A DNA stretch of 64,000 nucleotides from Chloroflexota bacterium (GCA_005883615.1 VBEC01000016.1:62001-126000); one strand, 5' to 3'. Numbered from the stretch's first letter, positions 35,336 through 47,442 are shown. Notes: a model not told the origin generated them from the sequence alone. Numbers and translations: made by a program.

Positions 35336-36049
35336 TCAGCGGCGGCGCGCCGTCGCCGGACGCTGCGACGGCCGCTCAGCCGAGCGTTGAGAACCACCGT
35401 GGCGGGCGCGTTCCTGCGCTCGCCGAGCGGCGCTCTGGTTCGAGACCCGCAGGAAACGGCGGTAGAACGCGGCGAACGACGCCACGAACGCCGAGAAGAT
35501 GGGGAACACCACCAGGTAGTTGATCGCGAAATCGCGACGTTGGGCCGCCGTGATGGCCACGCCGGTTACCGGCACGACCAGGACGTACAGCGATGAGATG
35601 ACCGCCGAGATGAGGCCGACGATCAAGCCCGCCAGCCACGACGCGCGTGGGGCCCAGATGCCGGCAAGGAAGGGGCCGGCCATCGGAGCCTGAAGCACGA
35701 ACAGCGGAATGACGATTGAGAGCGGGCTCGCGAGGACCCCGGGAACGAAGACGGCAGCTCCGGCGGCGATCGTGAGCAGGCTCGGCGCCCAGACTGCCTT
35801 GTTGCGAATGAGCTCCGGCAGGTACCCGAGATCTGCACGCAGGTCGGGGCGACGAATGGAGCCACTGAAAGCTCCCAGCAGGCCAGGCCGAGCAGCCGGG
35901 GCGGTTCGCTCCGTCGAGGAGCGAGCCGGCGAACCATCAGCAACCCCCGCGTTGTCCAGGCTCGAGTCGTCCGTCGCATCCTCCGCTGCCTGGCTGGCGC
36001 GGTAGCGACGCCGGGCCTCGGCACGGTCGGTTCTCTTGGCGCGGGCCAC
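35336..36049 (-). CDS. Multi-helix membrane protein, unknown
   Basis: 237 residues with a GTG start preceded by GGAGGAG. A charged, Ser/Ala-rich cytosolic N-terminus of about 85 residues is followed by four or five membrane helices (SLLTIAAGAAVFVPGVLASP, LSIVIPLFVLQAPMAGPFLA, WLAGLIVGLISAVISSLYVL, NYLVVFPIFSAFVASFAAFY). A very basic Arg/Ser/Ala tail closes it. I do not recognise the family. It is convergent with dnaE2, and its stop lies 15 bases from dnaE2's. There is no evidence for a role in repair. Confidence 0.75.
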   Translation of the reverse strand: MARAKRTDRAEARRRYRASQAAEDATDDSSLDNAGVADGSPARSSTERTAPAARPGLLGAFSGSIRRPDLRADLGYLPELIRNKAVWAPSLLTIAAGAAVFVPGVLASPLSIVIPLFVLQAPMAGPFLAGIWAPRASWLAGLIVGLISAVISSLYVLVVPVTGVAITAAQRRDFAINYLVVFPIFSAFVASFAAFYRRFLRVSNQSAARRAQERARHGGSQRSAERPSQRPATARRR

Positions 36050-36225
36050 GGCTCCTCCAGTTGGGGATCGGTCCGCGCATGGTAGTGGAGCAGCAGGTGT
36101 TCCGCTGGTAATCGAGCGCTAACCGGCGGGTGCGTTTTGGCGAATGGCGTTGCCAAGCCGGGGAGAGTGCTGCCTGTTACAACCTGCCCACCGCCGCCGC
36201 CCGTGCCCGCCGGGAGGTCACCTGA

Positions 36226-39200
36226 ATGGATCGCGCCCGGCGGTCGGCCGCGCTGGCCACACTCCTCGTCTTCGGCATCTCGGCGATCGCACTCGCATCC
36301 TCGGGTGCCCCCGCATCTCAGGCTGCGTCTTCGGTGGCCTGGCCGATCTCCACCGGCCTCCTTCTTGCCGAGGTCGTCACGGGCGGCGCATCTGCGTCAG
36401 ACGAATACGTCGAGATCACCAACGGGGGGTCCGTCGACGCGGATCTCGGCGGGATCGAGCTCGTTTACATCACGTCGAGTGGCGCCGCCGTGACGCGAAA
36501 GGCAACGTGGTCGAGTCCGCGTCCACTCGGACCCGGTCAGCATCTGTTGGTCGCCAACGTATTGGGCGTCTACGCTCCAACCGCGGACGCCTCGTACAGC
36601 GGCGGTCTCGCCGCGACCGGCGGGGCGCTCGCCCTGCGCGTCGTCGGCGGAGCCCCGATCGATGCACTCGGCTGGGGGGATGCCACCAACGGATTCGTGG
36701 AAGGCACTGCCGCTCCGGCGCCGGCCGCCCGTTCGAGTATCGAGCGGAAACCGGGCGGCATCGGTGGCAACGTCATCGACACGAACGACAACGCCCCCGA
36801 CTGGCTGGTCAATGCTGCCCCGAGCGCGCAGAACCTGGCGGCTCCGCCCGTGCCCGCGCCGACCGCCACGTCATCGCCGAGCCTCCCCCCGTCGGCCAGC
36901 CCGTCGCCGAACGCGTCGCCCGATGTCAGCCCCTCGCCGTCCATCGCGCCAAGCCCGGATTCGTCCCCAACGCAGAGCGCGAGCCCATCGGCGGAGCCGA
37001 GTCCCTCTCCAGAGTCGTCACCCTCTCCGGAGCCGTCGACCGCAGCTTCTGCTTCGCCTTCTCCGGAACCCTCAACAACGCCCGCGCCCTCGCCTGACCC
37101 GAGCCCCTCGCCGTCGCCCGCGCCATCGACGACACCCAGTCCGAGTCCCAGCCCTGTCACCATCGCCGATGCTCGTTCGCTGCCCGATGGCACGGGTGTG
37201 ACAGTCGAGGGCGTCCTCACCACACGACTCGGCGCCCTCGAAACCGAGCACGCGGGTTTCATCCAGGACGGGACCGCAGGGATCGGGCTCTACCTGGATG
37301 CTCCGATGACGAGCGGGTTGCCTGCGGGAACGCAGGTCGTGGTCGAAGGGGTGCTCGACGAGCGGTACGGCCAACGAACGCTGAGGATCACGGCGGGTGC
37401 CGTTCGCGAGGTCGGCCTGGGCATCCTGCCCGAGGCACTCTCCGTCGCGACGGGGTCGGCCGGTGAGGCCCTCGAGGGTTCGCGCGTCGCGGTAGCCGGC
37501 GTCCTCACGGAGGCACCCTCGGCCCTCTCTGACGGAATCGGGCTGACCGTCGACGACGGAACCGGTCCCGTTCGGATCGTAGTCTCTCCTGAAGCCATGG
37601 ATGGCCAGGTTGCGGTGCGCGGAAGCCAGGTTTGGGCGATCGGTCCGCTCGGTCAGCGTGATTCGTCGGGCACCGGGCTCGCCGGATATCGGATCCATGC
37701 GACCCTTCGCGGAGAGCTGACCCTCGCGGCGCCGCCGAGCCCGTCGCCGGAGCCTTCCGCGAGCGCGGGTGCTTCGCCGTCGCCGATGCCTTCACCGACG
37801 CCCTACCCGAGCATCCCTCCGGGGCCCTCGCCGAGCGCGACGCCGGCTCCCTCGCCAACGCCGAGCCCAAGTCCCTCGCCCACGCCGTCGCCGGATGGCT
37901 TGACGTCCATCGGCGAGGCGCGCCTGCGGCCCGTCGGCAGCCACGTCCGCGTTCGAGGTGTCGTCACAGCCGAACCCGGTCGGATCGGCACACCGGCGTT
38001 GTTCGTGATCCAGGACGTCACGGCGGGGCTGGCTGTCCGTCGACTCGACGGCATGAATGTCCCGTCGCGAGGGAGCCTGATCGAAGTCGCCGGGGTGCTC
38101 GCGGCGCCAAATGGGCAACTCGAACTGCGCTTTTCCGACGCCGCGGCGCTCGTCAACATTGGCTCCTCGGTGCTTCCCAGCCCATTGGCGATAGACGGAG
38201 CGCAGCTCGCCGAGGCGACCGAGTCGCGTCTCGTGGCAATCAAGGGCCTCCTGGTTGAGGGTCCGACCAAAGCGACCAGCGGCGATCTCGGGATGTACCT
38301 CATCGATGCCGCTGGTGGGCGTTTCCGGGCGATGGCCGATTCTTCGAGCGGCCTGGCCGCCTCCGACTTCCCCCGAGGAAGGGCTTACAGCCTGACCGGC
38401 ATCGTCGGGCAGCACGCGAGCCGCAAGGGCGCACTCGACGGCTACCGCGTGTGGCTTCGAGACAGAGGAGACGTTTCGACAGCGGCCGTCGGCGCAGGAT
38501 CCTCGCCGACTGGCAGCCAGGCCGCCGGAGCGATCGCGATCGCCCGGGCGTTGCTGACCTCGGACGACCAGGTAGTCATCGAGGGCGTGGTAACCGTCGG
38601 CCCAGCTCTGCTCGACGGAACGGGCCGGCTGATCGTGATCCAGGACTCATCCGCGGCGGTCGAGGTCCGGCTGCCTGCTGCTGCGGCTCCTCCTGCGCTC
38701 CTCGACCGCTTGCGCGTCACCGGAACCATGGGCCGCGCCTATGGCGCTCCGCGCTTCACCGCCGAGTCTGTCGTGAGGCTCTCCAGGGGAGTCACCGCCT
38801 CGCCACTCGATATCCATGCTGCCCCGGGCTCATCGCATGAATGGCGGCTCGTCCGGATCACCGGAACGGTGCTGGACGTGCATCGTCTCGGTGGCCGCTG
38901 GCAGGCCGAGGTCCGCGTCGGCGGGGACCGAGTGCCCGTGATCGGCTTGGCTCGGTCGGGTATTCCTTCTACGGCAATCCAGGAGGGCCGACGGGTCACG
39001 ATCGTCGGGATCGTCCGTCGCCCGTACCCGTCCGCAACCGATCGGCGCTTTGCGATCGAGCCAAGATCCATGGCCGACGTCGCGCTCGGGCCGACCTCGG
39101 CTACCGCAGGCGCCGGGAGTCAGGGCGCGACCGGCAGCGGCCTGGCGGACGGGGCCGATGGGAGTGGCGCCGGGACAGGAGGATCTGTGATCGCCGAGGC

Positions 39201-39843
39201 AGGCGGTCCCCTCGACGTCGACATCGGCCAGCTGGGCGAGCACCTCGGCGAAACCGTCAGGATTGGCGGCCTGGTCGTCGAGATCGTGGCCGGCGAGATC
39301 ACACTCGACGATGGCACCGCCCGCGGGCGGGCCGTGCTGCGCGGGCAGGCAGCCGCATACCTGTCGCTCCTTGCCACCGGCGACCCCGTCAACCTCGTCG
39401 GCAGTGTGGAAGGTGAAGCGGAGCGGCCAGTGCTGGTGGTTACGGATCCGACTGGCGTAATCCGTGTCGGGGCGCTCGGAGAGCTGCTACCGCTCGCCGG
39501 GGGACTGGCCAGCCTCGCGCCGGCCAACGATCCGCCAGACCCGCAGTCGGCCACCCACGCGACAGCTGGTGCCATCCCCGACGGGCTGCTCGCTCCGACG
39601 GGTGCGGGACTTGCCTCGCTGCTGGCCGTCACGTTGTTGTCCGTCGTCGTCACGGTTCTTCGCCGCCGGAGGGTGCAGCGAGCCGTGGCGACCCGGATCG
39701 CGGCCCGGCTGGCGGCAATCTCGGGGTCGCGGCCAGCCTCATCGCCATCCATCCGACCGCCACGGATGGCCTCCCAAACGACCCAAGGATTGCCACAGGC
39801 CCCTGGCAACCCGGCCGCACCGGTCGAGCCACGCTCGATTTGA
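36226..39843 (+). CDS. Large surface protein: lamin-tail domain plus serial OB-like modules, C-terminal anchor
   Basis: 1205 residues; ATG 36226 has GGGAGG eight bases upstream. A signal peptide (about 1-34) comes first, then a lamin-tail domain (about 44-175, GLLLAEVVTGGASASDEYVE). A Pro/Ser linker (about 210-305) leads to paired OB-like modules (GVTVEGVLTTRLGALETEHA, then FIQDGTAGIGLYLD). A second Pro/Ser linker (about 505-555) is followed by more such modules to about 1090. Each module repeats the pattern 'VRVRGVVTAEPG ... FVIQD ... GLAVRR'. One membrane helix (about 1120-1142) and a basic tail RRRRVQRAV end it. LTD/OB combinations occur in secreted nucleases, but no nuclease domain is visible. 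It may bind extracellular DNA or polymer; that is inference. Confidence 0.85.
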   Translation: MDRARRSAALATLLVFGISAIALASSGAPASQAASSVAWPISTGLLLAEVVTGGASASDEYVEITNGGSVDADLGGIELVYITSSGAAVTRKATWSSPRPLGPGQHLLVANVLGVYAPTADASYSGGLAATGGALALRVVGGAPIDALGWGDATNGFVEGTAAPAPAARSSIERKPGGIGGNVIDTNDNAPDWLVNAAPSAQNLAAPPVPAPTATSSPSLPPSASPSPNASPDVSPSPSIAPSPDSSPTQSASPSAEPSPSPESSPSPEPSTAASASPSPEPSTTPAPSPDPSPSPSPAPSTTPSPSPSPVTIADARSLPDGTGVTVEGVLTTRLGALETEHAGFIQDGTAGIGLYLDAPMTSGLPAGTQVVVEGVLDERYGQRTLRITAGAVREVGLGILPEALSVATGSAGEALEGSRVAVAGVLTEAPSALSDGIGLTVDDGTGPVRIVVSPEAMDGQVAVRGSQVWAIGPLGQRDSSGTGLAGYRIHATLRGELTLAAPPSPSPEPSASAGASPSPMPSPTPYPSIPPGPSPSATPAPSPTPSPSPSPTPSPDGLTSIGEARLRPVGSHVRVRGVVTAEPGRIGTPALFVIQDVTAGLAVRRLDGMNVPSRGSLIEVAGVLAAPNGQLELRFSDAAALVNIGSSVLPSPLAIDGAQLAEATESRLVAIKGLLVEGPTKATSGDLGMYLIDAAGGRFRAMADSSSGLAASDFPRGRAYSLTGIVGQHASRKGALDGYRVWLRDRGDVSTAAVGAGSSPTGSQAAGAIAIARALLTSDDQVVIEGVVTVGPALLDGTGRLIVIQDSSAAVEVRLPAAAAPPALLDRLRVTGTMGRAYGAPRFTAESVVRLSRGVTASPLDIHAAPGSSHEWRLVRITGTVLDVHRLGGRWQAEVRVGGDRVPVIGLARSGIPSTAIQEGRRVTIVGIVRRPYPSATDRRFAIEPRSMADVALGPTSATAGAGSQGATGSGLADGADGSGAGTGGSVIAEAGGPLDVDIGQLGEHLGETVRIGGLVVEIVAGEITLDDGTARGRAVLRGQAAAYLSLLATGDPVNLVGSVEGEAERPVLVVTDPTGVIRVGALGELLPLAGGLASLAPANDPPDPQSATHATAGAIPDGLLAPTGAGLASLLAVTLLSVVVTVLRRRRVQRAVATRIAARLAAISGSRPASSPSIRPPRMASQTTQGLPQAPGNPAAPVEPRSI

Positions 39844-39935
39844 ACGTGGCCACGCTTGACTCACGTTCGAACGCAGGGCTATCCTCGGCCGAGTTTCGCG
39901 CCAGCGGAACGCCACCGTGAACGAGGAAAGAGGTT

Positions 39936-40775
39936 TTGCCGAACGCGGATCACCGCGTCGCCCTCCCGGTTGGGGAACGGCAGTACCACATCGGACTTGG
40001 CCCCGGAGAATTGGCCGAGTTCATCCTCCTCCCCGGTGACCCAGATCGAACGGCCCGCATAGCCGCACGCCTCGACACGATCGAGATCCAGCGGCGACAT
40101 CGGGAGTTCGCGTCGGCCACCGGCTCCTATCGGGGCCAGCGGGTTTCGATCGTGTCGACCGGGATCGGCACTGACAACGTCGAGATCGTAGTGGCGGAAG
40201 TGCTGGCGATCACGGAACGGCCAACCTTCATCCGGGTCGGCTCCTGTGGCGCTCTCCAACCGGAGATGCGTCTCGGGGACCTGGTCGTCTCGACCGGATC
40301 GGTCCGGCTCGAGTCGACAACGAGCTTCTTCGTCCACGATGGCTACCCAGCGGTCGCCGACCACCAGGCGATTCTGGCGCTGATCGAGGCCGCGGAGCGG
40401 CTCGGGCATCGGGCACACGTCGGGCTGACGGCCACGGCGCCGGGGTTCTTTGGGGCGCAAGGGCGTCCCATTCCCCAGCTTCCCATCCGTTACCCTGACC
40501 TCGCGGAAGAGATGGCGCGCCAGCGCGTCCTCAACTTCGAGATGGAGGCGTCAGCACTCATGGTCCTGGCCGGGCTGGCCGGATGCCGGGCGGGCGTCGT
40601 CTGTGCGGTCTACGCGCAGCGCACGACCGGAGAGTTCGTGACCGGCGAAGCCAAGGATCGCGCCGAGGCGGCGTGCGTGGAGACGGGCCTGGAAGGGCTT
40701 CGGATCCTCGCTGATATGGACCGCCAGGTGCGGGAATCGGCGGCGGATCGCTGGCGACCGTCGCTCTGGAATTGA
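39936..40775 (+). CDS. Nucleoside phosphorylase, uridine phosphorylase type
   Basis: 279 residues from TTG 39936, with GAGG a few bases upstream. The PNP/UDP superfamily fold is clear: FILLPGDPDRTARIAARLD (phosphate loop GDPxR), VSIVSTGIGTDNVEIVVAEV, FIRVGSCGALQPEMRLGDLVV, and NFEMEASALMVLAGLAG (ribose-binding Met-Glu-Ala). It splits nucleosides with phosphate to ribose-1-phosphate and base. The SCGALQ and FEMEAS forms favour the uridine phosphorylase branch. The base specificity is not certain. Confidence 0.9.
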   Translation: MPNADHRVALPVGERQYHIGLGPGELAEFILLPGDPDRTARIAARLDTIEIQRRHREFASATGSYRGQRVSIVSTGIGTDNVEIVVAEVLAITERPTFIRVGSCGALQPEMRLGDLVVSTGSVRLESTTSFFVHDGYPAVADHQAILALIEAAERLGHRAHVGLTATAPGFFGAQGRPIPQLPIRYPDLAEEMARQRVLNFEMEASALMVLAGLAGCRAGVVCAVYAQRTTGEFVTGEAKDRAEAACVETGLEGLRILADMDRQVRESAADRWRPSLWN

Positions 40776-40838
40776 TCGCGATCGCGGACACGGGGGAAAG
40801 GCTCTCGTGACGCCACGCTGAGAGGAGGAACCGCCCAG

Positions 40839-40979
40839 ATGGCCGAAGCCTATTGCGTCAAGGACAAGATGAAGGTCGAAGTCCAGAACCCGCAGCGGAT
40901 CACCATGAAGAACGGCAAGACCGCAATCCAGGGAACATGTCCCAAGTGCGGAACCAAGGTCTTCAGGATCGGCGGCTGA
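40839..40979 (+). CDS. DUF5679 mini-protein (46 aa) with altered zinc site
   Basis: A textbook AGGAGG (40823-40828) lies ten bases before ATG 40839, and a strong terminator follows the TGA. The product (MAEAYCVKDKMKVEVQNPQR, then ITMKNGKTAIQGTCPKCGTKVFRIGG) matches DUF5679. That family, as I recall it, has two CxxC pairs (YCVKCK and CPxCG) for a zinc ribbon. Here the first pair reads C-V-K-D, so one cysteine is replaced by Asp. It is probably a small cytosolic zinc-ribbon protein, expressed alone. Function unknown. Confidence 0.88.
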   Translation: MAEAYCVKDKMKVEVQNPQRITMKNGKTAIQGTCPKCGTKVFRIGG

Positions 40980-41002
40980 AGCTTCGCCTCACGGCAACTC
41001 GA

Positions 41003-41033
41003 GGCCTCCGCCGGAGACGGCGGGGGCCTTTTT
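41003..41033 (+). terminator. Intrinsic terminator after DUF5679
   Basis: GGCCTCCGCCG (41003-41013), loop GAGA, and CGGCGGGGGCC (41018-41028) make an 11-bp GC-rich stem with one G-U pair. It is followed at once by TTTTT (41029-41033). It lies 23 bases after the mini-gene's stop and is the clearest intrinsic terminator in the window. Confidence 0.92.
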
Positions 41034-41086
41034 CGAGGTCGGGCGAAGCGGTTTTTCGAGGCTCGCCGAAGCCGCTTTGCTAGAAT
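41029..41086 (+). promoter_or_regulatory. Imperfect 23-bp tandem repeat and extended -10 upstream of the ROK gene
   Basis: TTTTTCGAGG plus a related GAAGC-containing tail occurs at 41029 and again at 41052, period 23. GCGAAGCGG (41043-41051) and CCGCTTTGC (41072-41080) can pair as a second hairpin. TGCTAGAAT (41078-41086) is an extended -10 box, giving a transcript start near 41093 and an 80-base leader before the proposed CTG start at 41174. Use of the promoter is inferred. Confidence 0.45.
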
Positions 41087-41173
41087 GCGCCGGCGTGGTG
41101 GGCCTGTTCGTGCCTGCCCTGGACGGACTGACCCAGGGATCTCCCAGCAGCCGTCCGCACTTCGAGGTTCGCT

Positions 41174-42205
41174 CTGTCCGCACGTCCGGTCCTTGCGCTC
41201 GATCTGGGTGGTACACAGATTCGGGCCGCCGTGGTTCTGCCCGACGGCGGACGGGTCGCCAGGGTGGCAACGGAGACCCCCAAGGCTCAGGGTCCTGAGG
41301 CGGTCGTTCGCGCCTGCCTCGAGTCGCTGCGCATGTCGCGCGCTCGGGCCCCGCGCCAGCTCGCAGACGGAGCGGTGGGCATCGGCGTATCGAGCCCGGG
41401 CCCCATCGACCCCTGGCGCGGCATCATCATCGAGCCGCCCAACCTGGGGCCAGAGTTTCACGACATCGAGATTGCCGCTCCACTCGAGGCGGCGCTGGGC
41501 CTGCCGGTCTACCTCGAGCGGGACACCAACGTCGCCGCACTCGCCGAGGAGGCCTTCGGGGCGGCCAGGGACTGCCCCGACTTCCTGTACATGACCGTGT
41601 CGACGGGCATCGGCGGGGCGATCGTTTCCGAGGGCCGGATCCTGTACGGACCGGACGCCACTGCCGGCGAGCTCGGGCACGTGCCGGTCAATCTGGACGG
41701 TCCCGTGTGCGGCTGCGGAGGCATCGCACATCTCGAGGCGTATGCGGCAGGGGCCGGCCTGTCTCGCTTCGCACGCGAGGCCGTGGCCGCCGGCACGAGC
41801 TCCTTCCTGTCGCAGCGCGCAACCCGGGACGGGCTTGACGCACTGGGAGCGCAGGACGTGGCCGAGGGCGAGGACGCGGGAGACGCGGTTTGCGCTGCCC
41901 TCATGGCTCAGGCCCGCCATGCGTTCTCGGTTGCCTGTGCCGGCTACGTCAACATCTTCAACCCGAGCCGCATCGTGGTCGGCGGCACGATCGCAGAGAA
42001 GCAAGGCGATCGCCTGCTCGGTCCAGCGCGGGACTACGTGGCCCGATACGCCCTGAAGACCCCCCGTCGTCGGGTGGAGATCGTTCCGGCCGAGCTTGGC
42101 CCGGACGTTTCACTCGCTGGCGCATACCCATTGGTGACCGGTCGGCTCGGTGACGACCGATGGCGGCCAGGTCGCTCCGATGTCACGACCCTCGCGAGCG
42201 CCTGA
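41174..42205 (+). CDS. ROK-family sugar kinase (glucokinase-like), apparent CTG start
   Basis: 343 residues. The frame's first standard start is GTG 41231, but that would remove the phosphate-binding motif LALDLGGTQIRAAVV encoded just upstream in frame. Between an in-frame TGA (about 41130) and that motif no ATG, GTG or TTG exists. CTG 41174, with GAGG six bases before it, is the only sensible start. The ROK marks are DLGGT, VSTGIGGAIV, and the zinc site ELGHVPVNLDGPVCGCGGIAHLE, in which the usual GC before xE is AH. It precedes gap-pgk-eno, so glucose phosphorylation is plausible. Confidence 0.88.
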   Translation: MSARPVLALDLGGTQIRAAVVLPDGGRVARVATETPKAQGPEAVVRACLESLRMSRARAPRQLADGAVGIGVSSPGPIDPWRGIIIEPPNLGPEFHDIEIAAPLEAALGLPVYLERDTNVAALAEEAFGAARDCPDFLYMTVSTGIGGAIVSEGRILYGPDATAGELGHVPVNLDGPVCGCGGIAHLEAYAAGAGLSRFAREAVAAGTSSFLSQRATRDGLDALGAQDVAEGEDAGDAVCAALMAQARHAFSVACAGYVNIFNPSRIVVGGTIAEKQGDRLLGPARDYVARYALKTPRRRVEIVPAELGPDVSLAGAYPLVTGRLGDDRWRPGRSDVTTLASA

Positions 42206-42277
42206 GCCCGTGGAGGGCACCAGGCCGCACACCATCCACGAACCTGAAGATCGATCGAGGACCAGGAGGACACATTG

Positions 42278-43309
42278 ATGGCAGTCCGCGTTGGCATCAA
42301 CGGCTTCGGCCGCATCGGCCGGCAATCGCTCAAGGCGCTCATCGAGCGTGCACCGGACGTCGAGGTCGTGGCGGTCAACGACCTCGTGGACACCAGCATG
42401 AACGCCCTGCTGTTCAAGCACGACTCGACGTACGGCGCATACCCCGGCAGCGTCGACCACACGGACGATGCGTTGATCATCGATGGCCGCGAGATCAAGG
42501 TCCTCAAGGAAAAGGACCCGGCGACGCTGCCGTGGGGCGACCTGGGCGTGGACATCGTTCTCGAGTCGACGGGCATCTTCACCGACGCCGACAAGGCCAG
42601 GGCGCATATCGATGCCGGAGCAACGAAGGTCATCATCAGTGCGCCCGCCAGGAACGAGGACATCACGATCGTGCTGGGCGTCAACGAGGATCGCTACGAT
42701 CCGGAGGCGCACCACATCATCAGCAACGCGAGCTGCACGACCAACTGCCTTGCGCCGGCGGCCAAGGTCGTCCACGATCGCTGGACGATCGAGCGTGGCT
42801 TGATGAACACGATCCACAGCTACACCAACGACCAGCGCATCCTGGACGTTGCCCACAAGGACCCCCGCCGTGCCCGAGCCGCGGCGTTGAACATCATCCC
42901 GACGTCGACCGGCGCGGCAAAGGCCCTGTCGCTCGTGATCCCGGACCTCAAGGGTAGATTCGACGGGTTCAGCCTCCGGGTCCCGACGCCCACCGTCTCG
43001 GTCGTCGATTTCACAGCCGATGTGAGCCGCCCGACCTCCGTCGAGGAGGTCAACGCCGCATTCCGCGAGGCCGCCGCCGGTCCGCTGAAGGGCATCCTGG
43101 GCGTATCGGACGAGCCCCTCGTATCGACCGACTTCCGGGGCGACAGTCGCTCCTCGATCATCGACGCGGAATCGACGATGGTGCTGGGCGGCACGATGGT
43201 CAAGGTGATCAGCTGGTACGACAACGAATGGGGCTACAGCTGCCGCGTCGCGGATCTCATCGCGTTCGTGGCGGCCCGACAGCCTGTCGGGGAGCGCGCG
43301 ACCGCCTGA
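42278..43309 (+). CDS. gap: Glyceraldehyde-3-phosphate dehydrogenase
   Basis: 343 residues from ATG 42278, with AGGAGG (42264-42269) eight bases upstream; a TTG directly before it is not needed. The NAD-binding fold is [17 protein letters not shown]. The catalytic cysteine is in [12 protein letters not shown] and its His partner in [14 protein letters not shown]. The closing motif is [16 protein letters not shown]. It oxidises glyceraldehyde-3-P to 1,3-bisphosphoglycerate in glycolysis. An Asn-Asp pair in VVAVNDLVD suggests NAD rather than NADP. It heads the gap-pgk-eno cluster. Confidence 0.98.
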   Translation: MAVRVGINGFGRIGRQSLKALIERAPDVEVVAVNDLVDTSMNALLFKHDSTYGAYPGSVDHTDDALIIDGREIKVLKEKDPATLPWGDLGVDIVLESTGIFTDADKARAHIDAGATKVIISAPARNEDITIVLGVNEDRYDPEAHHIISNASCTTNCLAPAAKVVHDRWTIERGLMNTIHSYTNDQRILDVAHKDPRRARAAALNIIPTSTGAAKALSLVIPDLKGRFDGFSLRVPTPTVSVVDFTADVSRPTSVEEVNAAFREAAAGPLKGILGVSDEPLVSTDFRGDSRSSIIDAESTMVLGGTMVKVISWYDNEWGYSCRVADLIAFVAARQPVGERATA

Positions 43310-43385
43310 TCGAACCAGCCCGAGCCATGAGGGTATTGGCAACCGCGGTCGAACCCTCTCAGCGCGCCGCCAAGGACGATGCCCC

Positions 43386-46598
<3,213 letters not shown>

Positions 46599-46602
<4 letters not shown>

Positions 46603-46660
46603 CGACGGTCGAAACCAGACTACGGTCGAGGCCTGACGACGGTCGAGGCCTGGCTTCGGA
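46599..46660. repeat. Short imperfect direct repeats (ACGGTCGA)
   Basis: CTGACGACGGTCGA occurs at 46599-46612 and 46633-46646, with a third related ACTACGGTCGAGGC between them. The repeats span the end of the membrane-protein gene and the short gap before the convergent S20 gene. Likely local duplication; no function is evident. Confidence 0.6.
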
Positions 46661-46663
46661 CGG

Positions 46664-47323
46664 CTAGCTGTCCTCGGCCTTCTTGCGGGTAGCCCGCGGC
46701 GCGCTCTTTGACTCGCTCGCCTTTGCCTTGGACGTCCCGCTCGACGCCTTGCTCGAGGCCTCAGCTCGTGGCTTGGCGGTTGAAGCCCGCGAAGCCGATG
46801 CCTTCGTCTTCGCGGCTGCGGTCGATGTGGCCTTCGCGGGGGTGGCAGATGTGCGCGCCGCGGCCTCGGCGCGCGCCGTCTTGGACAATGCGGCCCGCGC
46901 CTTGCCGGCTGCGGTCTGCGCCCCCTTCGCCTTGGTCGCCTTCGATGCGGCAACACGAGCCTTGGCCGCCTTGACGGCCGCGGCCCGACCGGTGGTCTTG
47001 GCCGGGTGCCCGGCGGCCTGGACGGAAACACCACCGAGAGCGGCGTTCATCTTGAGAGTCAGTCGCGATTTCCGTCGCGCCGCAGCATTGGGGTGGATGG
47101 CCCCGGTCTTGGCTGCCTTGTCGAGGGCGCTGATCGCCTGGGCGAGGGCGGCTGCGGGATCGCCGGTGTCGGGGTGAGCGGCGACTCGGAGCGCCGTCGC
47201 CACGTATGTCTTCGCGGCGCTTCGCCGAGGGCCATTGACCGTTTCGCGACGCGCGGCCGTCCGGACGCGTTTGAGAGCTGACGGCGTCCGGGTGCCTGTC
47301 CAACCGCGCGGTTTCGTTGCCAA
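46664..47323 (-). CDS. rpsT: Ribosomal protein S20 with long histone-like tail
   Basis: 219 residues from TTG 47323, with GAGG upstream. The first ~95 residues are S20: SALKRVRTAARRETVNGPRR, then AAKTYVATALRVA, and IHPNAAARRKSRLTLKMNA. S20 normally ends there (about 88 residues) and binds 16S rRNA in the small subunit. The remaining ~125 residues are almost only Ala, Lys, Ser, Thr and Arg (for example AAAVKAAKARVAASKATKAK), like histone H1 or Hc1 tails. The gene is divergent from the EamA and lepA genes; rpsT-lepA adjacency is common. Confidence 0.93.
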   Translation of the reverse strand: MATKPRGWTGTRTPSALKRVRTAARRETVNGPRRSAAKTYVATALRVAAHPDTGDPAAALAQAISALDKAAKTGAIHPNAAARRKSRLTLKMNAALGGVSVQAAGHPAKTTGRAAAVKAAKARVAASKATKAKGAQTAAGKARAALSKTARAEAAARTSATPAKATSTAAAKTKASASRASTAKPRAEASSKASSGTSKAKASESKSAPRATRKKAEDS

Positions 47324-47442
47324 CTTCCAACCTCAGAGCATTGGGGGCGAGTTCTGGACCAGCCCGTCAGGAGGGCGCGGACCGGACACGGATCATGGGC
47401 GCCCGGCGCGACGGTGCATGGTAGCAGAGGACCTGCGCCGGC

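Noticed and set aside
36144-37097. 317-residue Arg-rich frame over the start of the LTD/OB gene
   Set aside because: Shadow frame with extreme Arg/His/Pro content; the overlapping frame has a signal peptide and a good ribosome site.
36880-37160. Pro/Ser-encoding DNA as a CRISPR-like or tandem-repeat array
   Set aside because: It is degenerate PSPSP coding sequence within the long surface-protein frame, with no fixed repeat/spacer units.
39842-39868. Inverted repeat GAACGTG ... CACGTTC after the LTD/OB gene as a terminator or LexA site
   Set aside because: The loop is 13 bases, there is no T tract, and it does not match GAAC-N4-GTTC.
46683-47177. Plus-strand 164-residue Ala/Val-rich frame opposite rpsT
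   Set aside because: Produced by the reverse complement of the Ala/Lys-rich tail codons; it has no start signal and covers the real S20 gene.
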